Part shown: piece by piece, positions 8,049 through 14,984 of the stretch | How positions within the stretch are numbered: position 1 is the first letter of the stretch | Layout of the letters: every line of letters begins with the position of its first letter | DNA from: Verrucomicrobiota bacterium | GTDB lineage: Bacteria > Verrucomicrobiota > Verrucomicrobiia > Limisphaerales > UBA1096 | Assembly (NCBI GenBank): GCA_030747575.1 | Contig: JASLKI010000056.1 | Location: 1 to 25,948 of the forward strand | DNA length: 25,948 nt | Direction of reading: 5' to 3' | The notes under the pieces: model-generated | Databases searched by the model: none | The model's input: the letters and a program-made list of their open reading frames with translations, nothing else | Told to the model about the DNA's origin: nothing | Program-made: the position numbers and the translations under genes

Positions 8049-8615
8049 ATGGAAATGTATCAGTCAGTCAATCTTCGCCTTGAAAAATATCTTAGCCAGC
8101 TGCCTATAATCGGCGCGGGAGTTTACATAGCCAAGTCGGCGGTGGTGTTTGGCGCAGTGACACTCGGGAAGCAGTCGAGCGTCTGGTACAACGCTGTGCT
8201 GCGAGGCGATATTCACGAGATTATTGTCGGCGAAGGCACCAATATCCAGGACAACGCCGTGTTGCACATCGCCGACGATTTCGGTTGTTACTTGGGTGAC
8301 TATGTGACCGTGGGCCACTCGGCGGTGGTGCATGCGTGCCGTGTCGGCAACGAAACACTTATCGGGATGGGGGCAACGATTCTAGACGGGGCGGTGGTCG
8401 GCAACCAGTGCATCGTCGGGGCAAACGCGCTAGTGAAGCAAGGCCAGGAAATCCCCGATGGCTCGATGGCTGTTGGCAGCCCGGCTAGGGTGATCCGCAA
8501 ACTCACCGACGAGGAGCGAGCCGGATTGAAAGGCTGGGCCACTAAATATGTCGCCACCGCTACGCACTACCTGAAGCACGGCATCAACGTCGGCCAGCCT
8601 CTGCCGACGTCGTAG
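8049..8615 (+). CDS. Gamma-class carbonic anhydrase family protein (YrdA/PaaY-like left-handed beta-helix)
   Basis: 188 residues from the ATG at 8049 (ATG 8055 is also possible; the longer frame from TTG 8019 is unlikely). The sequence is a left-handed beta-helix of hexapeptide repeats: SVWYNAVLRGDIHEIIVGEG, then NIQDNAVLHIADD and YVTVGHSAVVHACRVGN. His73, His90 and His95 sit where the three zinc/iron-binding histidines of the archaeal enzyme Cam lie, so metal binding is likely. Relatives interconvert CO2 and bicarbonate or act on CoA thioesters; which applies here cannot be told. The protein is cytoplasmic, with no signal peptide. It follows the radical SAM gene by 36 bases and precedes apbE by 24 bases, a spacer that contains an imperfect copy of the repeated palindrome. 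Confidence 0.93.
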   Translation: MEMYQSVNLRLEKYLSQLPIIGAGVYIAKSAVVFGAVTLGKQSSVWYNAVLRGDIHEIIVGEGTNIQDNAVLHIADDFGCYLGDYVTVGHSAVVHACRVGNETLIGMGATILDGAVVGNQCIVGANALVKQGQEIPDGSMAVGSPARVIRKLTDEERAGLKGWATKYVATATHYLKHGINVGQPLPTS

Positions 8616-8618
8616 CCT

Positions 8619-8634
8619 GCGCTTGGCAAAGCGG
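8619..8634. repeat. Imperfect palindrome copy between the carbonic anhydrase gene and apbE
   Basis: GCGCTTGGCAAAGCGG, one mismatch in the centre of the consensus, filling most of the 24-base spacer immediately before the apbE ATG. Confidence 0.65.
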
Positions 8635-8639
8635 CCCTC

Positions 8640-9602
8640 ATGAATACCGTCTCCCTCGCGCGCAATGCCATGGCCACTCGCTTTGAGATGGTGCTGCACG
8701 GTGAGGATGAACTGGCGCTGCGTGCAGCTGGAGAGGAGGCGCTCGACGAGATCACGGCGTTGGCGGCCCAACTCAATTTTTACGGGTCGGACAGCGAAAT
8801 CACCCGCATCAACGCCGGTGCCGCGCTTGGCCCGGTACCGGTTGAGCCGGGATTGTTTCGTCTGCTGCAGGAGGCCAAGCGAGCCCACGGGTTGAGTGGT
8901 GGCGCGTTCGACATCACGGTTGCGCCGCTGATGCGGTGCTGGGGTTTTGCTGATGGCAAACACCAGGTTCCGTCGCCGGGGGAGTTGGCCAAGGCGCTGG
9001 AATGTGTAGGGATGGACTTGGTTCACTTGGACGCGGAAACCTTTACAGTGCAGTTTGAGCGGCCTGGCGTGCGGATTGACCTTAGCGCAATCGGCAAGGG
9101 GTTTGCATTGGAAATTGCCTGTGTAATTTTGAGGGAGGCGGGTGTGACAAGCGCCCTGATTCACGGCGGCACCAGCACGGTTTGCGCGATCGGCTCGCCG
9201 CCGTCGGGGGCGTTTTGGAAAATGGCTATCGAGCACCCCGGCTGGGGGCAACCGGATGCGGATATCCCTGAACACAAACGGCTTGTCGCCGTGGCTAAAC
9301 TGCGTGATGAGGCGTTAAGTGTGTCGGCGGTCTGGGGTAGGGCGTTCGTGGCACGTGGTGTTTCCTACGGGCACGTGCTGGATCCGCGCAGCGGTCAGCC
9401 GGCGCAGAACGCCCTGCTCGCAGCGGTGGCCCTGCCAAGCGGCACCGCAGCCGATGCCCGGTCAACCGCGCTGCTTGTCTCGGGTGAAGCTGGGTTAGCC
9501 GCGCTTGCTCTAGCGGGGGAGCGCTCCCGTTCACTGCTCCTGCTGCCGGATAGCAATTCTGGATTTAGGACACTCAACGACGGTTTTGATTTGAAGGAAT
9601 GA
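8640..9602 (+). CDS. apbE: FAD:protein FMN transferase (ApbE family)
   Basis: 320 residues. The family transfers FMN from FAD to a threonine of target flavoproteins such as NqrB/NqrC or RnfG/RnfD, using Mg2+. Family blocks are present in order: AMATRFEMVLHGED near the N-terminus, SGGAFDITVAPL at 86-97, RIDLSAIGKGFALE at 145-158, LIHGGTST at 173-180 and the Mg-binding TAADARSTALL near the C-terminus. There is no signal peptide or lipobox, whereas many ApbE proteins are periplasmic lipoproteins, so this copy may act in the cytoplasm. No flavoprotein target gene is seen in the window. The ATG at 8640 has no Shine-Dalgarno. The gene ends 65 bases before the tRNA gene. Confidence 0.93.
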   Translation: MNTVSLARNAMATRFEMVLHGEDELALRAAGEEALDEITALAAQLNFYGSDSEITRINAGAALGPVPVEPGLFRLLQEAKRAHGLSGGAFDITVAPLMRCWGFADGKHQVPSPGELAKALECVGMDLVHLDAETFTVQFERPGVRIDLSAIGKGFALEIACVILREAGVTSALIHGGTSTVCAIGSPPSGAFWKMAIEHPGWGQPDADIPEHKRLVAVAKLRDEALSVSAVWGRAFVARGVSYGHVLDPRSGQPAQNALLAAVALPSGTAADARSTALLVSGEAGLAALALAGERSRSLLLLPDSNSGFRTLNDGFDLKE

Positions 9603-9667
9603 TGAATTTGCTTTGCGGCGTCTTGGCCCTCGCGCAGAGTGTCCGCCGCTCGGCCCCCGAGTTTTTC

Positions 9668-9743
9668 GGGCCCATAGCTCAGCGGTTAGAGCAGACGACT
9701 CATAATCGTTTGGTCGGGGGTTCAAATCCCTCTGGGCCCACCA
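9668..9743 (+). tRNA. tRNA with CAU anticodon, probably tRNA-Ile2 (AUA-reading)
   Basis: A full cloverleaf can be folded. Acceptor stem GGGCCCA (9668-9674) pairs with TGGGCCC (9733-9739), followed by A and an encoded CCA. D-stem is GCTC/GAGC (9677-9680, 9689-9692). Anticodon stem GACGA/TCGTT holds loop CTCATAA with anticodon CAT at 9701-9703. T-arm has loop TTCAAAT. The anticodon arm and the TTTGGTC that follows resemble Escherichia coli tRNA-Ile2 rather than elongator or initiator tRNA-Met. If so, C34 would be converted to lysidine by TilS. The acceptor lacks the initiator-type 1:72 mismatch. The isotype is inferred. Confidence 0.93.
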
Positions 9744-9752
9744 TTCCACAAC

Positions 9753-10151
9753 ATGAGCGCAGCGAAGGACCAATTGATCTACGATGATGGCTGTGGTCTT
9801 TGCCAACGGGGCGTTTGGCTGCTCAAGCAGTTTGACTGGTTTAAAACAATCACACTCGTTCCGTTGTCAAATGCTGCTGATCTCTTGGTCGAGCACTCCA
9901 TCACGACTGAAGCTATGATGAAGGCGATGCACCTTGTGACTAGGGACGGGCGTGTGTTTGCCGGCGTAGAGGCGGTTCGAGAGTTCGGGATAAGGATGCC
10001 GCTGCTGTTCCCCCTGGCCTTGGCCATGCGGCTTGGATTCGTGCTGCGCTTGGCTAAGTGGGTTTACATAAAGATTAGCAGGAACCGATATGTGATCAGC
10101 CGTCTGTTGAAACGCGAGGGGAAAATATGTCCATTGCCCCGAGACAGTTGA
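9753..10151 (+). CDS. DCC-family thiol-disulfide oxidoreductase (DUF393)
   Basis: 132 residues. The N-terminus LIYDDGCGLCQRGVWLLKQFD carries the defining DxxCxxC motif (Asp11, Cys14, Cys17) of the DUF393/DCC family, small thioredoxin-like proteins predicted to handle thiol-disulfide exchange; cellular partners are mostly unknown. A hydrophobic segment (about 85-106, LLFPLALAMRLGFVLRLAKWVY) is typical of the family's C-terminal half. The ATG lies only 9 bases after the tRNA CCA end, with no room for its own promoter, so the mRNA is probably made by processing a tRNA-containing transcript. There is no visible Shine-Dalgarno. It is followed by lpxK after 43 bases. Confidence 0.9.
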   Translation: MSAAKDQLIYDDGCGLCQRGVWLLKQFDWFKTITLVPLSNAADLLVEHSITTEAMMKAMHLVTRDGRVFAGVEAVREFGIRMPLLFPLALAMRLGFVLRLAKWVYIKISRNRYVISRLLKREGKICPLPRDS

Positions 10152-10194
10152 AAACATTGCCGCGCGTTAATCGCGTTGGCACACTCCGCCGCGC

Positions 10195-11358
10195 ATGAGG
10201 GAATACTTCCTGGCATGGACCGAGGCGCTTGAGCAGTTTGTCCTGGATGTGATTTATGGGCAGCGCAAGGGGAAGCGCGCCGCTTTGCTTCGCGCGGCTC
10301 TTTATTTACTGTCGAAGGTGTTCACTGTCGCCGTCAAGGCGCGGCTATTCCTATACAACTTTCGCATCCTGCGTGACTCAACACTTGGCGTGCAGGTGAT
10401 TGCGATTGGCAACCTCACAGCAGGCGGCACCGGGAAGACGCCTGTTGTGGAGAAGTTTGCTAGGGAACTTCAGGACGCAGGTCGCACGGTGGCCATCCTC
10501 AGCCGGGGATATCGCTCGAAGCCGGCTCCATTTTACCACCGGCTCATCAACAAGCTGGACAGCGTCCCACCCAAGGTCGTGTCAGATGGACAATCTCTCC
10601 TGCTGGACTCGGAGAAGGCAGGCGATGAGCCTTACATGCTGGCTTCAAACCTGAAGGATGTGGTCGTGCTTGTGGACAAAGACCGCGTCAACGCCGGGCG
10701 TTTTGCCATTGATAAATTTGGTTGTGACACCCTGTTGCTCGATGACGGGTTCCAGTATTGGAAACTGAAGGGGCGCCGGCGTGACGTGGTTTTGATCGAC
10801 TGCCAGCAGCCGTTTGGCAACAACGGGAAACTCCTTCCAAGGGGAACCCTTCGTGAGCCGCCATCCCACCTGTCCCGTGCCCACATCGTCTTTATAACCA
10901 AGAGCGATGGCAACACTGAGGAATTAAGGGGTAAAATAAGTAGATACAATTCCTCTGCTAGCATCATTGAGTGTGTCCACAGCCCTCTTTATTTTGAGGA
11001 TGTTTTTACCGGGGAACAGGCTGGGCTGGAACTTTTGAAGGGTAAGAAAATTGCGGCGCTCAGCGGGATAGCTTTGCCTGTAAGTTTTGAGGACAGCTTG
11101 ATTCGACTTGGTGGCGATCTGGTTTATTCCAAGCGGTTTGTGGATCATCACCGCTTCACACAGCAGGAAATACTAAATGTAATTAACCGTGGAAAAACCA
11201 GGCTTGCGGACTTCATTGTAACCACCCAAAAGGATGCCGTCCGCTTCCCTAAGATCGACCGGCGCGATCTACCCATCTACTTCATGCGGGTGGAAATAAA
11301 GATAATTAAGGGTGCAAAGAATTTTCAGGAGTGTGTCCGTCAAATCTGCTTCCAGTAA
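10195..11358 (+). CDS. lpxK: Tetraacyldisaccharide 4'-kinase
   Basis: 387 residues. LpxK phosphorylates the 4' position of the lipid A disaccharide precursor at the inner face of the inner membrane, the sixth step of the Raetz pathway. The family P-loop IAIGNLTAGGTGKTPVVE is at about 69-86, followed by AILSRGYRSK, GDEPYMLA and the DDGFQYWKLKGRRDV-type block (LLLDDGFQYWKLKGRR). An amphipathic/hydrophobic N-terminal helix (about 28-58) precedes the P-loop as usual. The start ATG at 10195 has no Shine-Dalgarno. The downstream acyltransferase gene begins inside or immediately after its 3' end, so the two lipid A genes are probably translated from one message. Confidence 0.95.
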   Translation: MREYFLAWTEALEQFVLDVIYGQRKGKRAALLRAALYLLSKVFTVAVKARLFLYNFRILRDSTLGVQVIAIGNLTAGGTGKTPVVEKFARELQDAGRTVAILSRGYRSKPAPFYHRLINKLDSVPPKVVSDGQSLLLDSEKAGDEPYMLASNLKDVVVLVDKDRVNAGRFAIDKFGCDTLLLDDGFQYWKLKGRRRDVVLIDCQQPFGNNGKLLPRGTLREPPSHLSRAHIVFITKSDGNTEELRGKISRYNSSASIIECVHSPLYFEDVFTGEQAGLELLKGKKIAALSGIALPVSFEDSLIRLGGDLVYSKRFVDHHRFTQQEILNVINRGKTRLADFIVTTQKDAVRFPKIDRRDLPIYFMRVEIKIIKGAKNFQECVRQICFQ

Positions 11359-12289
11359 CTCTGTGGATTCTTTGTTTTATATCTTGGCCAGATGCTTCGT
11401 TTTCGTTGTCCAGTTGATGCCCTTAAAAGTGGTGGCGCTGACTGGCCGCGCAGGCGGATTTGGAATATATTATTTGGATGCGAAACACCGCAAAGTCGCT
11501 GTGAATAACCTGTTGGCTTGTCTGGGTAATTCACATTCTAAAAAGGAAATTATTTCTCTTGCTCGGGAAAACTTTTGTCGCATTGGGGAAGTGTACCTCT
11601 CTGCGTTGAAGACGGCGGCCATCCCAGGAGATAAAATTGGCTCGGTGCTGTCGGTCAAGGGTGCGGAGAACCTCAGCTTGGCCAAGCGGGAGGACGGTTC
11701 CCTGCCCAGTTTTTTGTTTGCTATTGGTCACTTCGGAAATTTTGAGATGTACGCAAAAGCAGGGTTTTTCATTCCTGGTTATGAGCTTTCCACAACCTAT
11801 CGGGGGTTCCAGCAGAAATGGTTGGAGCGCTTGATCTTGTCGCTCCGCAATAAATCAGGAACCAAATTTTTTGAGCGGCGGTCGGAAGGGGGGAAACTTC
11901 GGTCGTTCATGAAACGCGAGGGAACCATCACTGGACTGCTTGCAGATCAGAGCGCCAGTAGAAGCGGCGTGAGGCTTTCTTTTTTCGGTCTCCCCTGTTC
12001 AGTCACTCCTGCACCGGCAATATTTGCTCTGCGCTACAATCTGGGCCTGCACGGGTGCTTCTGTCGCCGGCTTGGCTTGGGCCGATGGGAGTTAGAGCTT
12101 TGTCCTGAGATTCCCACTCGGTTAAATGGCCATGCACGTCCGGTTGAGAACATCATGTCCGACATCAATTCCCTTTATGAATCTTTCATACTTGAGGATC
12201 CTGCAAACTGGTTCTGGGTGCATAATCGCTGGAAAAACCCCGATAGTGCAAAGAAAAGAGGCATCACAGCGGATGCCTTAGAAACTTAA
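11312..12289 (+). CDS. Lipid A biosynthesis late acyltransferase (LpxL/HtrB family)
   Basis: 325 residues from GTG 11312. The enzyme family adds secondary acyl chains from acyl-ACP to lipid A at the inner membrane. The catalytic HX4E/D motif is visible as HFGNFE (His140, Glu145). Other family blocks are GTITGLLADQSAS, VRLSFFGLPCSVTPAPAIFAL and the C-terminal DPANWFWVHNRWK. A hydrophobic N-terminal segment (about 20-40) is the likely membrane anchor. The start is uncertain: GTG at 11312 and 11333 overlap lpxK, and a GTG at 11363 just after the lpxK stop would give MDSLFYILAR, closer to typical family starts. An AGGAG lies at 11327-11331. Whether it is LpxL- or LpxM-like in order of action cannot be told. 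It converges on dnaN with a 17-base gap. Confidence 0.9.
   Translation: MQRIFRSVSVKSASSNSVDSLFYILARCFVFVVQLMPLKVVALTGRAGGFGIYYLDAKHRKVAVNNLLACLGNSHSKKEIISLARENFCRIGEVYLSALKTAAIPGDKIGSVLSVKGAENLSLAKREDGSLPSFLFAIGHFGNFEMYAKAGFFIPGYELSTTYRGFQQKWLERLILSLRNKSGTKFFERRSEGGKLRSFMKREGTITGLLADQSASRSGVRLSFFGLPCSVTPAPAIFALRYNLGLHGCFCRRLGLGRWELELCPEIPTRLNGHARPVENIMSDINSLYESFILEDPANWFWVHNRWKNPDSAKKRGITADALET
11675..11688. repeat. Palindrome copy (13/14) in the lpxL-type gene
   Basis: AGCTTGGCCAAGCG, encoding Leu-Ala-Lys-Arg in a part of the acyltransferase where this is not a known family motif. Confidence 0.75.
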
Positions 12290-12306
12290 TTCTGCCTTGG
12301 TAAAGC

Positions 12307-13413
12307 CTACGATGTCCTCATCGGCATGATTACGTAGAGGAATGGATGGTTCACCTTTACGACGCCTGGGCTGAGTTGGTCGGTAAACTCGAAGTGCACC
12401 TCGTCCTCCTCCAATGCTTTCAGTGGATCGATAAAGAACTCGGGATTAAAGGCGATCGATGTTTCCTCACCTCCGTATTTGATGGCCATTGTTTCCAGGC
12501 TGTCTCCCACTTCCGGAGAGTTGGCGGTGAATGTAAGGTTATTTTCTGTAAATGTAAGTTTCACAGAATTGGCCTTTTCGCTGGTCATAATCTCTGCTCG
12601 GCGCAATGCGTGGAACAGTTCCTCCTTATCCAAGGTCACCCGATGCTTGGATTCTGCTGGAATCACTTGTTTGTAGTTGGGATAGGCTCCCTCGACCAGT
12701 TTTGAAACGATCAGTGATCCTGCTCCTTGTTTTTCTTCCAGCCCGAAAGACACCTGATTCTCAGTAATTTGTATTTTAACATTTCCTTCTTCCCCAAGTT
12801 GCCGGCTCAATTCCTGAATCGCTTTGGTTGGCACGATCAATTCCATCGGACTTTCCCCAGGCAACTCCACATCTTCCTCTGCTAGTGCAAGGCGCCTGCC
12901 ATCCGTCGCCACCATGGTGAGTTTGTTCTCCTTGAAATTCAAATAAAGCCCATTCAACACATATCTATTTTCATCGGTTGAGACCGCAAAGGACGTTCGG
13001 CGGAGCATGGTCTTGACCTTGTCTTGCGGCATCTGAATGGTTGTATGACCGGAAAAATCAGGTATTGGCGGGAATTCCTCTGCTGGAAGTCCGTTAACCC
13101 GATATGCTGAAGAGCCGCTTTTGATGGAGCACTGGTTGTTGCTAACTTCCATCTCAATCAGTTTTCCCCCCACTTCCCGGGCGATGCTGAGTAGTTTTTT
13201 TACCGGTATGGTAAAAGATCCCTCGCTTTCCACATTGGCTTCAACTGTTTTTGATATTGTTACATCAAGGTCCGTGGCTGTCAGTGTCAACCTATTCCCC
13301 GCCGCACTCAAAAGCACGTTGGATAGAATGGGAAGCGTAGTCCGGGAAGATACCACGTTCTGGACAGACATTAGACCTGAAACAAATTCCTCTTGACTGA
13401 TAGACAGCTTCAT
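12307..13413 (-). CDS. dnaN: DNA polymerase III beta subunit (sliding clamp)
   Basis: 368 residues, normal length for the ring-forming clamp that tethers DNA polymerase III and other replication proteins to DNA. The N-terminus MKLSISQEEFVSGL, the RTTLPILSNVLL block, LTLTATDLDV, the domain-2 signatures (FAVSTDENRYVLNGL, MVATDGRRLA) and the C-terminal YVIMPMRTS are all diagnostic; three repeated clamp domains fit the length. ATG start, no Shine-Dalgarno. Upstream is an AT-rich spacer with DnaA-box-like sites and a possible -10 element (TATATT on the minus strand, 13436-13441). dnaA and recF are not adjacent, unlike the classic dnaA-dnaN-recF order. The region has lower GC than its neighbours by eye and no copy of the repeated palindrome. 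Confidence 0.97.
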   Translation of the reverse strand: MKLSISQEEFVSGLMSVQNVVSSRTTLPILSNVLLSAAGNRLTLTATDLDVTISKTVEANVESEGSFTIPVKKLLSIAREVGGKLIEMEVSNNQCSIKSGSSAYRVNGLPAEEFPPIPDFSGHTTIQMPQDKVKTMLRRTSFAVSTDENRYVLNGLYLNFKENKLTMVATDGRRLALAEEDVELPGESPMELIVPTKAIQELSRQLGEEGNVKIQITENQVSFGLEEKQGAGSLIVSKLVEGAYPNYKQVIPAESKHRVTLDKEELFHALRRAEIMTSEKANSVKLTFTENNLTFTANSPEVGDSLETMAIKYGGEETSIAFNPEFFIDPLKALEEDEVHFEFTDQLSPGVVKVNHPFLYVIMPMRTS

Positions 13414-13433
13414 CTGCGCGGGGATAATATAAA

Positions 13434-13608
13434 TCTCTTCAATAAAAAGGAATCCTATTATTAAGTGACGTGAATAAGTGGATAAATAAGAGAATTAAGA
13501 CAATTTAAAGAAGAAAAGTATGAATTTTTAAAGGAAGAGGGATGACAGTATTCCCCTTACCAAACAGGGAAACAAAGTTTTATCCATTTCATATGTAACT
13601 CATCCACA
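13434..13608. other. AT-rich dnaN-upstream region with three DnaA-box-like sites; candidate origin
   Basis: The spacer between dnaN and the desulfurase gene is strongly AT-rich. It contains TTATCCACT (13477-13485, reverse strand, one mismatch to TTATCCACA), TTATCCATT (13580-13588, two mismatches) and TCATCCACA (13600-13608, one mismatch). Origins often lie beside dnaN, so this is a plausible oriC or a DnaA-regulated promoter. There is no clear strand switch of gene direction here, which weakens the origin reading. Confidence 0.35.
13436..13441 (-). promoter_or_regulatory. Possible -10 element for dnaN
   Basis: On the minus strand TATATT lies about 23 bases upstream of the dnaN ATG, in an AT-rich context. 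No convincing -35 hexamer is seen at the right distance, so this is a weak call. Confidence 0.25.
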
Positions 13609-13625
13609 GGTTTTTAATGGGTAAT

Positions 13626-14768
13626 TCAAAACACCCGAACTTGTTCAACGAAGTTAAGAAACGAGGCCAAGACTAAATTGATTTCTTCCTCCGTTGTCTC
13701 GCGGCCAAGCGAGAAACGAACGAGTGAATTGGCTTCATTATCGCTTCTACCCATTGCAGAGAGGACATGTGAGGGGTTTAGTGAACCGGCGGAACAGGCA
13801 GAACCGGCGGAGGCACAAATGCCATCCAAATCCAAGGCGGCGAGTTGGGTCATACTGTCAATGCCGGGTACGGTGAAACTTGCCGTATTGGCCAAGCGCT
13901 TAGCCAAGGGACAGAGTAGATTTATCCCATCAATCTCACCCATGGAAGAAAGCCGACAGTTCAACAACTCAAGTCTGCTTCGCTCGAAGACAGGCGTTGG
14001 AACAAACCTCTCAATGGCTTCCACCAAACCGGCGATAGCTGCCAGGTTTTCCGTGCCCGCCCGTCTCTCATTCTCATGCCCACCACCGAAGAGAATAGGA
14101 TCAGGCAACAAAGGAGACTTTATGAACAGAGCGCCGCTTCCCTTGGGCCCGTAAAATTTATGCCCGCATATCGTAACCAAGTCGGCGTTAAACTGATGAA
14201 TGCTTTCAAATGGCTCCTTGCCAAACCACTGCACAGCATCGGTGTGAAAAAGAACGCCCCGCTGTTGGCATATCGCCCCCAAGTCGGCGACCGGCTGGAT
14301 GGCACCGGTCTCATTATTGGCGGCCATCACAGAGACTAAAATTGTGTCATCTTTAATGGCGTTATCTAAATCTTGTGGAGCCACCCTCCCCTCTGTATCA
14401 ACCGGTAGTGTGGTCAGTTCGAAGCCTTCTTTATTAACAAGATATTCAACAGTGTTCAAAACCGCATGATGCTCAATAGAGGAGGTAATTAAATGCCTGC
14501 CTTTAGACTTTAAAAACCTTGCCGAACCGCAGATGGCCTGACAGACGCTTTCTGTGGCTCCACTCGTAAAAATCACCTCACTGGCCGAACACTTCCAAAC
14601 CCGTGCCACCCTCTCTCGGCAGTCATCCAGTTGGGCGCGAACTTTCCGGCCAATTCGATGAATACTTGAGGGATTACCAAAAAATTCCCCTAAAAAAGGC
14701 AACATCACCTCCTTCACTTCTGGGTCAAGGGGAGTGGTGGCATTGAAATCAAGGTAAACCGTTCTCAC
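13626..14768 (-). CDS. Cysteine desulfurase (NifS/IscS type, PLP-dependent)
   Basis: 380 residues from the GTG at 14768, which follows a good Shine-Dalgarno (AGGAAA, about 9 bases upstream); VYLDFNATTPLDPEV is the canonical N-terminus. The family takes sulfur from cysteine for Fe-S clusters and tRNA thiolation. Seen: IEHHAVL (His100/101), ANNETGAIQPV, HTDAVQ, the PLP-lysine motif CGHKFYGPKG (Lys204), RAGTEN, and the mobile catalytic-Cys loop AGSACSAGSLNPSHVL (Cys325), typical of group I enzymes. No iscU, iscA or iscR is adjacent, so IscS versus NifS cannot be decided. It lies downstream of moxR on the same strand after a 216-base AT/purine-rich spacer. The longer frame up to 14975 would add an unlikely hydrophobic leader and is not used. 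Confidence 0.95.
   Translation of the reverse strand: MRTVYLDFNATTPLDPEVKEVMLPFLGEFFGNPSSIHRIGRKVRAQLDDCRERVARVWKCSASEVIFTSGATESVCQAICGSARFLKSKGRHLITSSIEHHAVLNTVEYLVNKEGFELTTLPVDTEGRVAPQDLDNAIKDDTILVSVMAANNETGAIQPVADLGAICQQRGVLFHTDAVQWFGKEPFESIHQFNADLVTICGHKFYGPKGSGALFIKSPLLPDPILFGGGHENERRAGTENLAAIAGLVEAIERFVPTPVFERSRLELLNCRLSSMGEIDGINLLCPLAKRLANTASFTVPGIDSMTQLAALDLDGICASAGSACSAGSLNPSHVLSAMGRSDNEANSLVRFSLGRETTEEEINLVLASFLNFVEQVRVF
13885..13909. repeat. Compound degenerate palindrome in the cysteine desulfurase gene
   Basis: TTGGCCAAGCGC followed at once by TTAGCCAAGG, in the minus-strand codons for LAKRLAN. Confidence 0.6.
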
Positions 14769-14776
14769 TTGCTGTT

Positions 14777-14783
14777 TCCTACC
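14777..14783 (-). promoter_or_regulatory. Shine-Dalgarno deciding the cysteine desulfurase start
   Basis: On the minus strand TAGGAAA precedes the GTG at 14768 by about eight bases. It is one of very few convincing ribosome binding sites in the window and supports GTG 14768 over the longer upstream frame. Confidence 0.6.
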
Positions 14784-14821
14784 TAAAAAGCAAAAAAACC
14801 TCAACAGCAATACAGAATTTA

Positions 14822-14888
14822 TGGGAAAATAAAGAAAGCTTAAAAAGAGAAAATAAAGGAGAGAAGAGGTGAATAAACAGAGGAAAAC
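14822..14888. other. Purine-rich, AT-rich tract in the moxR-desulfurase spacer
   Basis: The plus strand is almost entirely A and G here, with a few T and C (runs such as GGGAAAATAAAGAAAG and AAAATAAAGGAGAGAAGAGG). The desulfurase transcript leader would therefore be pyrimidine-rich. No gene or clear hairpin is seen in the spacer 14769-14984; role unknown. Confidence 0.5.
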
Positions 14889-14984
14889 AATAAAGTTATT
14901 CAGACAGAATGTTATACCGAACTTTATTAACAAACCGCCCGCTGTAGGCAAAGAAGCGCCTGGCCAAGCGCCCACAAAGGAAGG

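Noticed and set aside
8430..9275. 281-codon minus-strand open frame
   Set aside because: Antisense to apbE, which carries all family motifs; Arg/Ala-rich shadow.
10160..10180. Small GC-rich inverted repeat (CGCG/CGCG) before lpxK
   Set aside because: Short, imperfect and without a T-run; could arise by chance.
14769..14975. Hydrophobic N-terminal extension of the cysteine desulfurase frame
   Set aside because: The canonical N-terminus begins at the GTG 14768 with a good Shine-Dalgarno; the upstream codons come from AT-rich spacer DNA read as Phe/Leu and match nothing in the family.
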